A DNA stretch of 45,032 bases from an uncultured Verrucomicrobiales bacterium (GCA_937922595.1 CALAIY010000049.1:1-45032); one strand, 5' to 3'; shown: positions 15,700-25,532, counted from the stretch's first letter. Notes: generated from the sequence alone by a model not told the origin. Numbers and translations: made by a program.

Positions 15700-18195
15700 C
15701 TAATCAAAGTCGATCGCTTCGGGAGGCTCTAAGCGAATACGGGCTTTATCGCTTCCCATTTTCGTCGAAATTGCTTTAATTGCCTTATCCATACTATCGA
15801 GAAGCAATTCGGAGACCGGGAGCGCCCGGAGAAGCGGCTGTTTTGAATTATAAGGATCGAAGCCAAGGAGGGTCGGCTTTGAGACAGGAATGGACTTCGC
15901 CTCTTCTTCGGCAGATCCGGTGGCCACCGATTTAGAATCGCTAGCGAGGAGATCTGCGACTTGCTGGGGACGAGGAGCACCGCCTCCATGCACTTCACAA
16001 TAATGCTGCATTTTATCACCAGGACGAATAACCTCCGTGTAGGTGCAGCGATTGAAAACCGAGCGCCCAGTCTCGAAATCGATTCCTGTTTCGTAGCAGG
16101 TCTCGGTCGCGCGATGGCCCGAGATCGAGCAAATCTCCATGGTCTGAGCGCCCTCAGGTGCTACAAATTTATTGGATGGGAAGCTTGCCAGCGACGTGTT
16201 CATCACTTTCGTCCAGACAGGCAACGCAATATCTTTCGAATACGCATCGGGGTAAATCGTAGTGCGATTCGCATCGAAGCCAACCCACACCCCGCAAGTG
16301 ACGGTACTGTTATAGCCCATGAACCAGAGATCGGTGGAGTCGTAGTGCGTCCCGGTCTTACCCGCGAAGTAGCCATTGCGATCCAACTCGTAATCGGTGA
16401 GTGCGATTGAAGCACTGCCTTCTTGAATGGCTTGCTCGAGGCAACTGTGAACTTGGAAAGACGCAACAGGATCCATCACATCCACTTCTTCCGCGATGTC
16501 TTCCGCGTCGAAGATTTTTTCGCCATCAAAACTTCGGATGAGAGAGACGATATGGTAGTCGGCGGCACGCTTTCCACCATTTGGGAATGCAGTGTAGCCA
16601 AGGCACATTTCCGAAAGTTTCACTTCGCGGGCACCCAGGAAGGTCGATGGGTATTTCCAATCTCCTGAAGGAAACCCCGCTTTTGCGGAAAGATCCTTTA
16701 CCTTTGTAAGCCCAGCTCGTTTTCCAACCTGGAATGATGGCGATATCCGACCGCCCACGAGCGCTTCGCGCGCGGATTCTTCTTGCTTCCAGGTCGTTGG
16801 CCTTTCAGCTCCCCATTCTCCTAAAATCCCAGTCGTTCCCCCAATCATGACGGCGGCATTATTCACAGGCCCAGCAGGCACAAGTGAACCCGGAAACATT
16901 TCGCCTCCCTCAAAAGCCGCCGCAAAGACGAACGGGGTAAACGCCGTCCCACCCGGGCGACGCGTCAGCAGCGCTCGATTGTATTCGCTGTGATCGAAGT
17001 CGCGCCCACCGACCATCGCCACAATCGCTCCCGTTCGGTTTTCCACCATCATACAGGCACCCTGCAAATATTTGGGAAGCGCCGGCTTCTGATCCCGCTG
17101 TTTCGCTAAAGCGACTTCGTGAAGGTATTGTTCGTAAGTTTGGTGCTCGTAATTTGGCGTTTCTTTTTCGACCCGCCCTAGCTGATCGCGCAGGGAATTC
17201 TGGGCGACATTTTGCACATCGAGATCGATCGTCGTGTAAATTTGATAGCCGCTTGCGGTCGCATTCTTGAGGCCGATTTCATTCCTTACTTGTTGGCGGA
17301 TGTAGGCTTCGGCGTAGGTGGCATTCTGAATCGAGCGATGCGGCGAAATCGCAATCGGAAGCTCTTTGAGGCGCGCACACTCGGCCGGCGAGATAATTTT
17401 CTCGGTACGCATTCTGTTCAGCACATAATTGCGCTCACGCTTCGCCCCCTTTGGGTTGTTAATCGGAGAAAGCCCATTTGGGCTTTTGATCAGTCCGCAA
17501 ATGATCGCACTCTCATCTACGCTCAGTTCCTTGGCCGGTTTTCCGAAATATCCCTGTGCTGCAGACTCAATTCCATAAAATCCCGAGCCAAAATAAATTC
17601 GATTCAAGTAAAACTCGAGCACCTCCTGCTTCCCGTAATGCTGCTCAATGCGATGCGCGAGAAATGCCTCGGTAAGCTTTCGATCAATCGTTTTTCCACC
17701 GAGCGGAAATGCGTTTCGCGCCAGCTGCTGAGTGATCGTGCTCGCGCCTTGGGTAAAGCCACCACCCTTAATGTTTTTGATCACGGCTCGCAGAATTCCA
17801 ATATAATCGACGCCCTCGTGCGTTCGAAAGCGAGAATCCTCTGTCGCAATCAGTGCATCGATAAAATTGAGCGGCACATCCTCAATCGGAATCGGCTGAC
17901 GGTTTTCCACGAAAATTCGTCCGATCTCGCGGTTCTTACGATCATAAATCACCGATGCCCGCTCCAGCGACCGCATTTCCTCAAGATTGTAAGACAGCGC
18001 CTTGTCGCGGTGAGGCTTCAAAATAAGCAAAAGAGCTAAACTCCCAAAAAATACCCCCGCGACTCCGAGTAATGCAATCCACCGCACCCAGCCACGCTTA
18101 TAGAGCGGCGTCTTATAAAGACGCACTGGGCGTGGCTTAAATGGGTTGTCGTCCTCTTCCTCTTGGGAAGGGGGTTTGATGAGATCGCCGAACAT
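15700..18195 (-). CDS. Class A penicillin-binding protein with degenerate transpeptidase site
   Basis: I chose the ATG at 18195 because it avoids overlap with the divergent methyltransferase gene and gives a typical short cytoplasmic tail; longer in-frame starts exist. The product is 831 aa with a membrane helix at about 36-58. The GT51 glycosyltransferase domain (about 105-275) has all its motifs: 'EDSRFRTHEG' (catalytic Glu119), 'GASTITQQLARN', 'RKLTEAF' (Glu176) and 'EVLEFYLNRIYFG'. In the transpeptidase domain (about 375-650) 'VGGRDF' and 'KTGT' (613-616) are present. The SxxK nucleophile motif reads T-A-F-T (417-420), and the SxN position reads G-R-I (482-484). It therefore appears able to polymerise glycan strands but not to cross-link them in the usual way. 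The neighbours are the TolC-type gene and, divergently, the MidA-like gene. Confidence 0.85.
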   Translation of the reverse strand: MFGDLIKPPSQEEEDDNPFKPRPVRLYKTPLYKRGWVRWIALLGVAGVFFGSLALLLILKPHRDKALSYNLEEMRSLERASVIYDRKNREIGRIFVENRQPIPIEDVPLNFIDALIATEDSRFRTHEGVDYIGILRAVIKNIKGGGFTQGASTITQQLARNAFPLGGKTIDRKLTEAFLAHRIEQHYGKQEVLEFYLNRIYFGSGFYGIESAAQGYFGKPAKELSVDESAIICGLIKSPNGLSPINNPKGAKRERNYVLNRMRTEKIISPAECARLKELPIAISPHRSIQNATYAEAYIRQQVRNEIGLKNATASGYQIYTTIDLDVQNVAQNSLRDQLGRVEKETPNYEHQTYEQYLHEVALAKQRDQKPALPKYLQGACMMVENRTGAIVAMVGGRDFDHSEYNRALLTRRPGGTAFTPFVFAAAFEGGEMFPGSLVPAGPVNNAAVMIGGTTGILGEWGAERPTTWKQEESAREALVGGRISPSFQVGKRAGLTKVKDLSAKAGFPSGDWKYPSTFLGAREVKLSEMCLGYTAFPNGGKRAADYHIVSLIRSFDGEKIFDAEDIAEEVDVMDPVASFQVHSCLEQAIQEGSASIALTDYELDRNGYFAGKTGTHYDSTDLWFMGYNSTVTCGVWVGFDANRTTIYPDAYSKDIALPVWTKVMNTSLASFPSNKFVAPEGAQTMEICSISGHRATETCYETGIDFETGRSVFNRCTYTEVIRPGDKMQHYCEVHGGGAPRPQQVADLLASDSKSVATGSAEEEAKSIPVSKPTLLGFDPYNSKQPLLRALPVSELLLDSMDKAIKAISTKMGSDKARIRLEPPEAIDFD

Positions 18196-18266
18196 CGGTA
18201 TGGGGGAGTCTGAATCGCTACCCTGGAATCGCCTTAGCTCCAATCCTAAATTTCTCCGTAATACTC

Positions 18267-19388
18267 GTGTCCAACTCATCACCTGCGGTGGAAACCGCGC
18301 TACACCAAGCAATCGCCGCATCCACCGCGAAGCAAATTTCCTTCTCACGCTTCATGGAAATCGCCCTCTATCACGAGCCTGGCGGGTATTATACGGAAAG
18401 CGGTGCCGCAGAAATCGGGCGAAAAGGCGATTTTTTCACAAGCGTCAGCGTCGGCGAATGCTTCGGCTTCCTTCTCTCCCACATCGTCGCCGATTGCTGG
18501 CACGCCAGCGGAGCCCCCTCCCAATTCCGCCTCATCGAGCCTGGTGCCCGCGACGGGCAGCTCTCCACAGACATCATCACAGGCCTCGCCGCCCACACCC
18601 CAGCCCTTGCAAAAATCATCGAATCCACCCTCGTCGAGCCCGGCGGCGGCCCCTACCGCTCACTCGCAGAAGCCCCAGCCTGCGCCACCCCCGGAGTTCT
18701 CATCGCCAATGAAGTAATCGATGCCCTCCCCGTTCACCGCGCCCGCTTCGCAGAAAATCGCTGGCACGAAATCCACGTCACCATCGCCGATACCGCCACC
18801 GGCTTCGCCGAAACACTCGCTCCCCCATCAAGCTCCCTCGCCGCTCGCCTCGCAGAAATCCCCACCACCGACCTCCCAGAAAACTACACCACCGAAATCA
18901 ACCTCGCCCAACGCAGTTGGCTCGCCGACGCCGCCCGCGCCCTCCCTCACGGCCACCACCTCCTTTTCGACTACGGCCATCGCGCCGCTGAATACTACCT
19001 CCCATCCCGCCACGAAGGCACCCTTCGCACCTACCGCGACCACACCTCTGGAGACGATCCACTCGACGCCCCCGGCACCCGCGACATCACCAGCCACGTC
19101 GATTTCACCGCCCTCGCCGCCGACGCCCTCACCGCAGGCCTCACCCCAATCGGCTTCGCCGATCAACACCACGCCCTCACCCGCGCCGCCGCCCCCTGGC
19201 TCCGCAGCCTCGATGGAGACCCAGAGACCTTCCGCTCCACCGAGACACAAAAACGCCTCCGCCAATTCCAGACCCTCACCCACCCCACCATGATGGGGCA
19301 GAAATTCCACCTCCTCAGCCTCACCTCCGGCACCGCCTCCCCCGCCCCACTCGAAGCGATCACCCCAAGGCTCGATCTTCAGCCTTAA
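18267..19388 (+). CDS. MidA/NDUFAF7-like SAM-dependent methyltransferase (DUF185)
   Basis: This is a 373-aa protein starting at a GTG. The N-terminal pattern 'ISFSRFMEIALYHEPGGYY' and 'RKGDFFTSVSVGECFG' is diagnostic for the DUF185/MidA family. The SAM-binding loop follows as 'IEPGARDGQLSTDI'. Further family features are 'ANEVIDALPVHRARF' and 'LLFDYGH', and 'PGTRDITSHVDFTAL'. In eukaryotes NDUFAF7 methylates an arginine of a complex I subunit; the bacterial target is not established. The gene is divergent from the PBP gene (72 bases) and converges on the SpmAB-fusion gene, sharing the four bases TTAA (19385-19388) as overlapping stop codons. The coding strand is very C-rich, as in the genes that follow. 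Confidence 0.85.
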   Translation: MSNSSPAVETALHQAIAASTAKQISFSRFMEIALYHEPGGYYTESGAAEIGRKGDFFTSVSVGECFGFLLSHIVADCWHASGAPSQFRLIEPGARDGQLSTDIITGLAAHTPALAKIIESTLVEPGGGPYRSLAEAPACATPGVLIANEVIDALPVHRARFAENRWHEIHVTIADTATGFAETLAPPSSSLAARLAEIPTTDLPENYTTEINLAQRSWLADAARALPHGHHLLFDYGHRAAEYYLPSRHEGTLRTYRDHTSGDDPLDAPGTRDITSHVDFTALAADALTAGLTPIGFADQHHALTRAAAPWLRSLDGDPETFRSTETQKRLRQFQTLTHPTMMGQKFHLLSLTSGTASPAPLEAITPRLDLQP

Positions 19389-20701
19389 AACACCAGCTTA
19401 CACACAGCCACCGCCGCCACCGCACCAGCCAGATCCGCCGTAAGCCCCGCCGCCAGCGCGTGCCGCGTCTTTCTTACCGCCACCGCACCGAAGTACACCG
19501 CCAGCACATAAAGCGTCGTCTCCGTGCTCCCAAACATCGTAGCCGCCATCTTCGAAAGAATATGATCGCCCCCATACTGCGTCGTGATATCCACCAGCAC
19601 CGCCTGCGAGCCTGAACCCGTCAGCGGTCGGATGAGCGCCATCGGAAGTAATTCCGGAGGAAAGCCCACCAGCCCCAGCACCGGCCCCAGCTTCGCTGCC
19701 ATCCACTCGATGAAGCCCGATGCCCGCAGCATCGAAAGCGCACAATAAATCCCCACAAGAAAAGGAATAATCCGCAGCGCCACCTGCATCCCCTCCTTCG
19801 CGCCTTCGGCAAACTCCTCAAATACCTTCACCCCGCTCAGCGCCGCGTGAAGCGGGAAAAACGCCACCACAAACGGCATCGCCAAAGCCGAAATCGGATT
19901 CACCCACCTCTCAAATCCACTCTGCCACTCCGGCACCACCGCCCCAAACTTATCCGGCATCGTCATCCGCAGATAAAACACCACAAAAGCCGCCGCAAAC
20001 AACCACAACAACCCAATCCTCCAGCCGCCCAATTTCACCGGCTCCGCAATCGCCGTCTCCTCCCCCGCATCTTCAAAATTCCGATCCTCCTCCGCAACGA
20101 ATGCCTCCGGCGGCACCGCAAATATCGGCAGCTTCGCCAAAAGCTTCACCGCAGTCACCGCCACCACCGTCGAGCACAACGTCGCCAAAATCGCCGGCGC
20201 AATAATCGACGTCGCATCCGTCGCCTCCGCCGTCGCTAAAATCCCCACCGCCGTCGCCGGAATCAGCGTCACCGAGCTCGTATTAATCGCCAGGAATGTA
20301 CACATCGCATTCGTCGCCGTCCCCGGATGCGGGCTCAGCCGCGCCAAATGCTGCATCGCCCGCAGCCCCAGCGGCGTCGCCGCATTCCCCGCCCCCAGCA
20401 TATTCGCCCCCATATTCAGCGTAATCGCCCCAATCGCCGGATGATCCTTCGGCACATCCGGGAAAAGTAGCCGCATCACCGGACGCAGCGCCCTCCCCAG
20501 CAGCACAATCATCCCCGAGCGCTCCACCAATCGGATAATCCCCAGCCACAGCGTAATGATCCCACCCAGCGGCAGCGCAATCGAAATCACCGCCGTCTTC
20601 GCCGCCGAAATCATCTCCGCCGACACATCCCCCAGCACGCCACGCGCACCGCCCACCAAGACAGACAAAAGGATAAGTCCGAGCCAGATATAATTTAACA
20701 T
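19385..20701 (-). CDS. SpmA-SpmB fusion, nucleoside-recognition (GATE) membrane protein
   Basis: The ATG at 20701 gives a protein starting '[17 protein letters not shown]', as SpmA does; the longer frame adds a polar extension. The 438-aa product joins an SpmA-like half (about 1-195, '[19 protein letters not shown]' and '[13 protein letters not shown]') to an SpmB-like half (about 245-438). The SpmB half has '[22 protein letters not shown]' and '[22 protein letters not shown]'. Each half has several membrane helices and a Gate domain. In Bacillus, SpmA and SpmB are needed for spore core dehydration; non-sporulating bacteria carry fused homologues of unknown transport function. It faces the Tat-exported protein gene divergently (56 bases). 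Confidence 0.82.
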   Translation of the reverse strand: MLNYIWLGLILLSVLVGGARGVLGDVSAEMISAAKTAVISIALPLGGIITLWLGIIRLVERSGMIVLLGRALRPVMRLLFPDVPKDHPAIGAITLNMGANMLGAGNAATPLGLRAMQHLARLSPHPGTATNAMCTFLAINTSSVTLIPATAVGILATAEATDATSIIAPAILATLCSTVVAVTAVKLLAKLPIFAVPPEAFVAEEDRNFEDAGEETAIAEPVKLGGWRIGLLWLFAAAFVVFYLRMTMPDKFGAVVPEWQSGFERWVNPISALAMPFVVAFFPLHAALSGVKVFEEFAEGAKEGMQVALRIIPFLVGIYCALSMLRASGFIEWMAAKLGPVLGLVGFPPELLPMALIRPLTGSGSQAVLVDITTQYGGDHILSKMAATMFGSTETTLYVLAVYFGAVAVRKTRHALAAGLTADLAGAVAAVAVCKLVF

Positions 20702-20757
20702 CCGCCCATCCTTACCCAATTTGCGATTTTCGCCACCCCGCGCCACCTATCTTCCCA

Positions 20758-21657
20758 ATGAACGTCTCACGCCGCCGTTTCCTCACGAGCGCCCTCGCGG
20801 CAGCCCCCGCCTTTACCCTCGCCGATCATCACGAAGAAACAGCCACCTACCCCTTCGAAATCTCCCTCGCCCAGTGGTCTCTTCACAAAATGACTTTCGC
20901 AGGCACACTCCCCCCGCTCGACTTTCCCGCCTACGCACAATCCGAATTCGGAATCTCCGCCGTCGAATATGTAAACCAGTTCTTCATGGACAAGGCCACC
21001 AACACCGCCTTCCTCGCCGACCTCAACAAACGCTGCTCCGACGCCGGGGTAAAATCACTCCTCATCATGTGCGACAGCGAAGGCGCACTCGGAGACATCG
21101 ATACAGACAAACGCACCCAAGCCGTAGATAACCACAAAAAGTGGGTCGAAGCCGCCAAGACCCTCCACTGCCACTCCATTCGCGTAAACGCCTCCTCCAG
21201 CGGCACCTTCGAAGAACAACAAAACCACGCCGCCGATGGCCTCCGCCAACTCTCCGAATTCGCCGCCCCCCTCGGAATCAACATCATCGTAGAAAACCAC
21301 GGCGGACTCTCCTCCGATGCCAACTGGCTCTCCGGCACCATCAAAAAAGTAGCCTTAAAAAACTGCGGAACCCTCCCCGACTTCGGAAACTTCAAAATCG
21401 CCAAAGACAAATTCTACAACCGCTACCAAGGCGTCGCCCAGCTCATGCCCACCGCAAAAGGAGTCTCCGCAAAATCCAACGACTTCGATGAGCAAGGCAA
21501 CGAGACCAAAATCGACTACGCAAAAATGCTAAAAATCGTAAACGCCGCTGGCTACACCGGCCATATTGGCATCGAATACGAAGGCAAAAAACTCTCCGAG
21601 CCAGAAGGTATCTTCGCCACGAAACTTCTCCTAGAGCGCTACCAAAAAATCACATGA
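20758..21657 (+). CDS. Tat-exported sugar phosphate isomerase/epimerase-like TIM-barrel protein
   Basis: This is a 299-aa protein with a twin-arginine signal '[16 protein letters not shown]' (about residues 4-19). A xylose isomerase-like/AP endonuclease 2-like TIM barrel follows. Likely metal or acid positions are in '[13 protein letters not shown]', 'GTLPDFGNF' and 'GHIGIEYEG'. The family includes hydroxypyruvate isomerases, inosose dehydratases and sugar epimerases, so the substrate cannot be named. The Tat signal indicates that it folds with its metal in the cytoplasm before export. Exported members of this family are common in Verrucomicrobiota and Planctomycetota. The stop overlaps the start of the next gene (ATGA, 21654-21657). 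Confidence 0.82.
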   Translation: MNVSRRRFLTSALAAAPAFTLADHHEETATYPFEISLAQWSLHKMTFAGTLPPLDFPAYAQSEFGISAVEYVNQFFMDKATNTAFLADLNKRCSDAGVKSLLIMCDSEGALGDIDTDKRTQAVDNHKKWVEAAKTLHCHSIRVNASSSGTFEEQQNHAADGLRQLSEFAAPLGINIIVENHGGLSSDANWLSGTIKKVALKNCGTLPDFGNFKIAKDKFYNRYQGVAQLMPTAKGVSAKSNDFDEQGNETKIDYAKMLKIVNAAGYTGHIGIEYEGKKLSEPEGIFATKLLLERYQKIT

Positions 21658-21869
21658 GCCTCCAAATCACCCCCGAGCTTCTCGAAATTCTCCGCTGCCC
21701 AGAAAGCAAGCAGCCCCTCCGCGAAGCCACCGCAGCCGAGATCGCAAGCCTCCCCCAGCCCCACCCCGAAGCCGCCCTCATCCGCGAAGATGGGAAACTC
21801 GCCTATCCAGTGAGCAAAGGTTTCCCAGTGCTCATCATCGAAGAAGCCATCAAGACCACCGGTCTTTGA
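21654..21869 (+). CDS. Trm112-like small protein (UPF0434/YcaR family)
   Basis: This is a 71-aa protein with '[18 protein letters not shown]' and '[15 protein letters not shown]', the Trm112/UPF0434 pattern. In eukaryotes and archaea, Trm112 is an obligate partner that stabilises several methyltransferases. The bacterial YcaR-type proteins are thought to act similarly, but their partner is unknown. Only one of the usual zinc-ligand cysteines (in 'RCPE') is present, as in many bacterial members. The start overlaps the preceding gene by four bases, which suggests coupled translation. The MidA-like methyltransferase about 2 kb upstream is a speculative partner. Confidence 0.85.
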   Translation: MSLQITPELLEILRCPESKQPLREATAAEIASLPQPHPEAALIREDGKLAYPVSKGFPVLIIEEAIKTTGL

Positions 21870-21898
21870 CTTCTCCAATGAATCGCTCGTCGCCGCGC

Positions 21899-24800
21899 TT
21901 ACTTCGCCGCCTGGAATAGGAAGGCTAGGTCTTCCTTGCTCAAGTTCTTCGTAAAGCTTTCTTGGCCGAGGACTCCGGTGACAAGGGAGGTCTTCTGCTG
22001 CTGCAGGACGCGGATTTTTTCTTCCACACTGTCGCGCATCAGGAGGCGGTAAGCGTTTACCTTATTCTTCTGGCCGATACGGTGAGTCCGGTCAATTGCC
22101 TGAGCTTCCACTGCCGGATTCCACCACGGATCGTAGAGGACGACGTAACTTGCCGAAGTAAGGTTAAGACCCGCTCCACCTGCTTTGAGGGAGAGGAGGA
22201 AGACGTTAGGATCCGTGGCAGTTTGGAATTTTTCAATCTGCTCCTGCCGATCATTGGTCTGGCCGGTGAGGTAATTGAAGGGACGATCTTCTTCCTGCAG
22301 GCGACTGCGGATGATATTAAGCATCGAGACGAACTGGGAGAAGACGAGCACCTTATGCCCCTGGCTCTTAAGCTGATCGAGAAGAAGGAAAAGAGCATTC
22401 ATCTTAGCGCTCTCTTCTTCCATATGCTCGGCATCAATAAGACCCGGGTGACAGCAGATCTGACGAAGACGCATCAATCCTTGGAGAACCACTAGGCTAT
22501 TACGCTTAAGCGATTCGTCCGTCTCGACTCCGGTGAGAATATCCTGAATGCGCTGAAGCTCATCCGTGTACATCTGCGCCTGGACGCCTTCCATCTTGCA
22601 GTAAATTTCTTCCTCGGTGCGCGGCGGAAGATCAATAGCGACCTGATCCTTGGTGCGACGAAGAAGGAAGGGACGAAGACGTGCCGAAAGGCGAGTCTGA
22701 GCACCGGGATCTTTGCGGCGATCAAAGCGCTCTTTGAAGTATTTACGGTCTCCGAGGACGCCGGGCATGGCGAAGGCCATGAGGGACCACATGTCGAGCA
22801 GGCGGTTCTCAATCGGCGTTCCCGTAAGGACTAGGCGGCTCTGAGAATTGAGTTCACGAGCAGACTTGGCGGCCTTAGAATCCGGATTTTTGATCTGTTG
22901 GGCTTCGTCAAGAATCACGGCGAGCCATTTGACATCGTGGAGCTTATCCGCGTTTACGCGAAGCTGGGCGTAGTTCAGCACCACGACATCAAGATCTTCT
23001 TTGACCTCTTTGACGTCGAATTCATCCTTCGTACGAATCACTTTCACACGGAGGTGGGGAGCGAATTTCTTGCACTCTCCGGACCACACATCGAGGACGG
23101 ATTTCGGACAGACGACCAGAGTAGGAAGCTGCTTCTCCGCATTGCGTTCACGCAGCCAGACAAGCCACGTAAGCGCTTGGACGGTTTTACCAAGACCCAT
23201 GTCATCGGCAAGGATGCCGCCAAAGCTGTTGGTCGCGAGATAGGCGAGGAAATGATATCCTTCGACCTGGTAAGCACGAAGATCTGCTTTGAGTAGATCT
23301 GGAACTGGCGGCGCGACCTCAAGCTTAAGGGTCTCGGAGCGATCCATGATCTTGCCCCACATCTTCGCATCGAAGACTTCCTTAGCAGCCGGATCAGCGA
23401 GCTGAAGAACGTGCATCCGGTGGGTCTCACCATCGAGATCGAATATATCGAGCCCAAGGCGATCAATCGCAGCCTGCTGGCCTTCATCGAGATCAAATTC
23501 AAGGCGGAGCCAACCACCATCATCCATGCGAACGTAGCCACCGCGAGCGGCGACGAGCGTGCGAAGCTCTTTCTGAGAAAGATCGAGACCTTCGACATCG
23601 AGGACAATTTTGAGATCGAACCAATCGATATCGCTCTCAGCAATCTCGAAGCGAACCTTCGCGCGCACAGGATCCTTGCGCAGCGTCTCGATCTCTGGGA
23701 CGAGAGTGAGCTCGATATTTTCTGGGAGACTTTTCAGCCACTCGGAAAACTTTTCAGGGAAAGCTTTCGTAACGCGCGCCTTGAAGGCTTCCTGCTGAAT
23801 ATCATAGGTAAAACCGGCGTTATCGAGAAGGCGGGGCACGGGACGCAGCGGCACACGATCAATGTGAAGGAGTTTACCTTCAGGTGGATTGGCCGGCTTC
23901 GTAATCTGCCACCCCTCTTTAGTGAAGCGCTCTTCCTGGACGCCATCCGGATCGGCGGCGGTAGCTTCGAGAACCACGTGCTCAGAATCGGCACCAGTCA
24001 TGGCACGCACGACGCGAATATCAAAAGTGGCCGAGAGCGGAAGATCAATGGCCTTTTTACGGATACTCGGTGGAAGCTCCGCGCCAATGTGGCTGAGGAA
24101 GGCGATACCGGGATTCGTGACGAGCACATCTTCAAGAATCTCGTAGCGCGGCTCCACTTCATTGCCCTCAGTCCAACGCGGCGGCCCAGGGTAAAGCGCA
24201 TCATCCGCAAGATACCAATCCTGCTGGCCAGGGAGAAGCTTCAGCGAAAAGTGAATCGGCTCGCCATCAGAATTGGCGAGGCGAAGAAGGAAGCGAGAAT
24301 CGGGATTGTCATCATCGCCATTATTTTCCGGCTCTTCACAAATCCACTGAAGAGGCTCAGAAAAACGCACAACTGGCTGCTCGTCGAGCGTCACAATGCG
24401 GTCGATGAGATCAGGCTGCTCAAAAAGGCGGGCAAAGAGGGCGCAGTTTTCCGGCTCATCAAATCGCATTCCACTGCCATCCGCTTCACGAAGACGAAGA
24501 AAGGCACGTGACCAAAGGAGATCTGAAGGACCATCGAGACGAAGAGCACCGTTTTCGTAAGCAGTATTCAGATCCGCAAGCTTATCGGCTCCACCGATTT
24601 GCGCCCAAGGATTTGGCTTCGTGCCCTCAGGCGCATCGGCGGGAAGCTCCTCCCGCATCTGGAAGAGCACCTGGCTTGGAAGCACCACCAGGCGAAATTT
24701 CAAATGCCTTGGTGGATCGAGCGTAGGCGCATCAAGGGATGCAGATGCCGCCGCGACGAGACTATTCCACTGATTGATCTCGCGAGCCCGCTCCCAAGAT

Positions 24801-25414
24801 TCGATTTTGCCACGCGTTTCCTCAAGGTCGGTAAGCGGACGCATACATGGGATGATCGGCAGCCCCTTTTTATCGAAAGCGTAGGCGATGTAATTCCAAA
24901 AATCGATAATATCCTCGGGCGGCGTGTTCCACAGAACGAGTGCATCATAGCTTTCCACGACCCACTTCGGGTTGAGGCGCACAAGGTCGTGATCAAAAAT
25001 TTCCCCTTCCGTAAGGAGACGGGTATAGCGCTTTTCGAGCTTATCTGCGAAAGCCTCTTCGAATGGCTTGAGATCGCGATCAAGCGCATCTTCCATCAAT
25101 TCCTGGAGAGTCTTTTCCTCAGGAATATCATCAGGAGGATCTGGCAACTTGCCGCCTCGCTCAATGCGCTCAAGCATCGTCGCATAGACAGCAGCAGTCT
25201 TCCCCGTGACGTCGCTTGAGCAGCGTCCTCCCCACTCTTCGCCGTTTTTGCGCAGCGTGGTTTTATAGGTGACGCCACCGTCATCTACGACGCCTTGGAC
25301 AAAAATGTCGCTGCCGTAGATTTCTTTGACACAGCCGCCGCTCTGAAGCGTTTCGCCCTCTTCGCGGACACGGTCTGAAAAATTTTGGAGAAACGACTGC
25401 GTTGCGCGGTCCAC
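21899..25414 (-). CDS. SNF2-family helicase (Swi2/Snf2 ATPase)
   Basis: This is a 1171-aa protein with a GTG start. The C-terminal half is a complete SNF2 motor. Motif I is 'LADDMGLGKTVQAL' (about residues 735-748) and motif II is 'ILDEAQQIKN' (about 840). Later motifs include 'LTGTPIENRL', 'KVLVFSQFVSMLN', 'SLKAGGAGLNL' and motif VI 'DRTHRIGQ' (about 1110). The N-terminal half lacks known enzymatic motifs. Near residues 61-80 the position of a SWIM zinc finger reads 'WGGRCSSDVTGKTAAVY', so three of the four zinc ligands are missing. SNF2 motors translocate on double-stranded DNA; bacterial members with this layout are of unknown target. It follows the flippase gene by 118 bases on the same strand. 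It is distinct from the RapA-like gene at the left edge. Confidence 0.88.
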   Translation of the reverse strand: MDRATQSFLQNFSDRVREEGETLQSGGCVKEIYGSDIFVQGVVDDGGVTYKTTLRKNGEEWGGRCSSDVTGKTAAVYATMLERIERGGKLPDPPDDIPEEKTLQELMEDALDRDLKPFEEAFADKLEKRYTRLLTEGEIFDHDLVRLNPKWVVESYDALVLWNTPPEDIIDFWNYIAYAFDKKGLPIIPCMRPLTDLEETRGKIESWERAREINQWNSLVAAASASLDAPTLDPPRHLKFRLVVLPSQVLFQMREELPADAPEGTKPNPWAQIGGADKLADLNTAYENGALRLDGPSDLLWSRAFLRLREADGSGMRFDEPENCALFARLFEQPDLIDRIVTLDEQPVVRFSEPLQWICEEPENNGDDDNPDSRFLLRLANSDGEPIHFSLKLLPGQQDWYLADDALYPGPPRWTEGNEVEPRYEILEDVLVTNPGIAFLSHIGAELPPSIRKKAIDLPLSATFDIRVVRAMTGADSEHVVLEATAADPDGVQEERFTKEGWQITKPANPPEGKLLHIDRVPLRPVPRLLDNAGFTYDIQQEAFKARVTKAFPEKFSEWLKSLPENIELTLVPEIETLRKDPVRAKVRFEIAESDIDWFDLKIVLDVEGLDLSQKELRTLVAARGGYVRMDDGGWLRLEFDLDEGQQAAIDRLGLDIFDLDGETHRMHVLQLADPAAKEVFDAKMWGKIMDRSETLKLEVAPPVPDLLKADLRAYQVEGYHFLAYLATNSFGGILADDMGLGKTVQALTWLVWLRERNAEKQLPTLVVCPKSVLDVWSGECKKFAPHLRVKVIRTKDEFDVKEVKEDLDVVVLNYAQLRVNADKLHDVKWLAVILDEAQQIKNPDSKAAKSARELNSQSRLVLTGTPIENRLLDMWSLMAFAMPGVLGDRKYFKERFDRRKDPGAQTRLSARLRPFLLRRTKDQVAIDLPPRTEEEIYCKMEGVQAQMYTDELQRIQDILTGVETDESLKRNSLVVLQGLMRLRQICCHPGLIDAEHMEEESAKMNALFLLLDQLKSQGHKVLVFSQFVSMLNIIRSRLQEEDRPFNYLTGQTNDRQEQIEKFQTATDPNVFLLSLKAGGAGLNLTSASYVVLYDPWWNPAVEAQAIDRTHRIGQKNKVNAYRLLMRDSVEEKIRVLQQQKTSLVTGVLGQESFTKNLSKEDLAFLFQAAK

Positions 25415-25461
25415 GGGTAGGATCGGGGGTCGGGATTGGGGGAATAGATTGCCAGAAATGG

Positions 25462-25510
25462 CCGCGCATTCGCGCGGACGAGATTCTTACTCGCCACGCC
25501 CCGTCGGGGC
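25462..25510. other. Two short GC-rich hairpins between flippase and SNF2 genes
   Basis: Two perfect inverted repeats lie in the 118-base gap: CCGCGC-ATTC-GCGCGG (25462-25477) and GCCCC-GTC-GGGGC (25498-25510). Neither is followed by a T-run on the minus strand, so they do not look like intrinsic terminators. They may slow or protect the transcript end, or be incidental. Confidence 0.3.
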
Positions 25511-25532
25511 AAGCGCTGGGGTGGAAAAAGTA

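Noticed and set aside
23411-24511. 366-codon + frame opposite the SNF2 gene
   Set aside because: The minus frame is the real SNF2 gene; the + frame gives a low-complexity basic chain with no domain.
25462-25510. GC-rich hairpins as an intrinsic terminator of the flippase transcript
   Set aside because: There is no T-run after either hairpin on the minus strand.
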